From NCBI RefSeq assembly GCF_026162365.1, contig NZ_JAOANW010000020.1, forward strand, positions 1 to 46,146: 46,146 bases of DNA, written 5' to 3'. The notes beneath the pieces were generated by a model that worked only from the letters and a program-made list of their open reading frames with translations, was not told the origin of the DNA and searched no databases. Below, one piece after another: positions 44,888 through 46,146 of this stretch (position 1 is the stretch's first letter; each line of letters opens with the position of its first letter). Position numbers and translations under genes: made by a program. This DNA is from Nitratireductor luteus. Its GTDB lineage: Bacteria > Pseudomonadota > Alphaproteobacteria > Rhizobiales > Rhizobiaceae.

Positions 44888-45889
44888 TCACCCCCCGATC
44901 GTCGCCACGAGGACGGCCTTGATCGTGTGCATGCGGTTTTCCGCCTGCTCGAAGACGACCGAGGCGGGGGATTCGAATACCTCCTCCGTCACCTCCATGC
45001 AGTCGATGCCGAATTCCTCGAAGATCTTCTCGCCCATCTTGGTCTCGCGGTTATGGAAGGCGGGCAGGCAGTGCATGAACTTCGCGTGCGGGTTGCCCGT
45101 CGCCTCCATGACTTCGGAGGTGACGCGGTATTTCGTCAGCCGTTCGATGCGCTCGGCCCAGACCGATTGCGGCTCGCCCATGGAGACCCAGACATCCGTG
45201 TATACATAATCGCACCCCTTCGCGGCTTGCTCGATGTCCTCGGTGAGCGTGATCCTGGCGCCAGTGCGGGCCGCGATCTCACGGCATTGGTCGACCAGCC
45301 GCTGATCGGGCCAATATTGTTCCGGTCCGCAAAGCCGCATATCCATGCCGATGAGCGCCGCGCCGACCATGAGCGAGTTGCCCATATTGTTGCCGGCATC
45401 GCCCAGGAAGGCGAAGGACACGGCCGACAGGTGCTTGCGCGTGTATTCACGCATGGTCAGGAAATCGGCCAGGATCTGCGTCGGATGGAACGCGTCGGTC
45501 AGGCCGTTGTAGACCGGCACGCCGGCATGGCGGGCAAGCTCTTCGGCGAGATCCTGCCCGAAGCCGCGATACTCTATCGCGTCGTAAAGACGGCCGAGCA
45601 CACGCGCCGTATCCTTCATGGACTCCTTATGGCCGATCTGGGTTCCCGTGGGCCCGAGATAGGTGACATTTGCGCCCTGATCGTACGCAGCGACCTCGAA
45701 ACCCGTCCGGGTGCGGGTTGAATCCTTCTCGAAGATAAGGGCGATGTTCTTGCCCTTCAGGCGCTGCTGTTCGTAGCCGCCATATTTGGCCTGCTTCAGA
45801 GAGGCGGAGAGCCTCAGGAGAAACCGGAGATCATCCGGCGTGAAGTCGAGCAGCGTCAGGAAGCTGCGTCCGTGGAGATTGACGGGCAT
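44888..45889 (-). CDS. arcB: Catabolic ornithine carbamoyltransferase
   Basis: A 333-aa ornithine carbamoyltransferase. Key motifs are all present: [16 protein letters not shown] (carbamoyl phosphate site), [26 protein letters not shown], and HCLPAFHN. The position between the arcA tail and arcC, and the length typical of the catabolic enzyme, support the direction citrulline to ornithine plus carbamoyl phosphate. I start at ATG 45889 ([11 protein letters not shown]); earlier in-frame residues belong to the arcA region read in another frame. It is 23 bases after the arcA stop. Confidence 0.95.
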   Translation of the reverse strand: MPVNLHGRSFLTLLDFTPDDLRFLLRLSASLKQAKYGGYEQQRLKGKNIALIFEKDSTRTRTGFEVAAYDQGANVTYLGPTGTQIGHKESMKDTARVLGRLYDAIEYRGFGQDLAEELARHAGVPVYNGLTDAFHPTQILADFLTMREYTRKHLSAVSFAFLGDAGNNMGNSLMVGAALIGMDMRLCGPEQYWPDQRLVDQCREIAARTGARITLTEDIEQAAKGCDYVYTDVWVSMGEPQSVWAERIERLTKYRVTSEVMEATGNPHAKFMHCLPAFHNRETKMGEKIFEEFGIDCMEVTEEVFESPASVVFEQAENRMHTIKAVLVATIGG

Positions 45890-45912
45890 GGTCTTGGCCT
45901 TTGGGGTTGGGA

Positions 45913-46146
<234 letters not shown>

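Overview
The window reads as an accessory region of a high-GC alphaproteobacterium, most likely Hyphomicrobiales (rhizobia-like). The basis is a complete FixL/FixJ/FixK-type oxygen cascade with recognisable FixJ and FixK sites, a DUF736 gene typical of rhizobial mobile regions, and overall gene style. I cannot name a genus. No rRNA, tRNA or CRISPR array was seen.

Layout. 1-3.5 kb: IS3-like debris, a GAF-PAS-GGDEF-EAL cyclic-di-GMP protein, and a 5'-truncated IS630 transposase abutting its stop codon. 3.6-6.6 kb: an NTF2-like protein, an XRE-cupin regulator divergent from a FAS1 - DUF378 - TspO - unknown 169-aa gene cluster. 6.6-7.7 kb: one intact and one decapitated DUF736 gene around a palindrome-rich junction, then a strong hairpin. 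7.9-13.9 kb (minus): a five-gene operon, dabB-dabA (inorganic carbon uptake), a CysD-like PP-loop protein, a DUF6671 protein and an 80-aa protein, with a divergent NhaR-like LysR regulator. 15-18.6 kb: nested insertion-sequence remains (IS110 fragment, IS21 istB with its terminal repeats, IS21 istA fragment, apparently complete IS1111-type element). 18.9-22.3 kb: P-type ATPase and SDR operon. 22.4-25.7 kb: fixK-like gene, single receiver-domain gene (FixT-like), fixJ, fixL. 25.9-42.6 kb: SDR, exonuclease-CBS-nucleotidyltransferase fusion, flavodoxin-fold oxidoreductase, Pat-like acyl-CoA synthetase/acetyltransferase, AI-2E-family protein, small unknown protein, two universal stress proteins, CBS-BON protein, an xfp-ackA-glgP operon and a cytochrome c. 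42.7-46.1 kb: intact IS481 element, a broken DUF6544-like gene, and arcB-arcC with the tail of arcA.

How it works together (inference from motifs). FixL has the haem-PAS residues of an oxygen sensor. FixJ would activate the fixK-like gene through a site that nearly matches the known GTAMGTAG element. The FixK-like protein carries the E-x-x-S-R recognition helix for TTGAT-N4-ATCAA. I found seven such boxes by eye, in front of the receiver gene, the SDR, the oxidoreductase/Pat pair, the unknown protein, a universal stress protein, the phosphoketolase operon and the cytochrome c gene. Most lie where a class II activator site would place transcription 20-60 bases before the start codon. The genes under control look like an oxygen-limitation survival programme: glycogen phosphorolysis, then phosphoketolase, acetyl phosphate and acetate kinase for ATP, with the arginine deiminase pathway nearby as a second substrate-level ATP source.

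The best candidate for something not yet described is the dab operon with its tightly coupled CysD-like, DUF6671 and 80-aa genes. The best-supported system-level finding is the self-contained hypoxia regulon.
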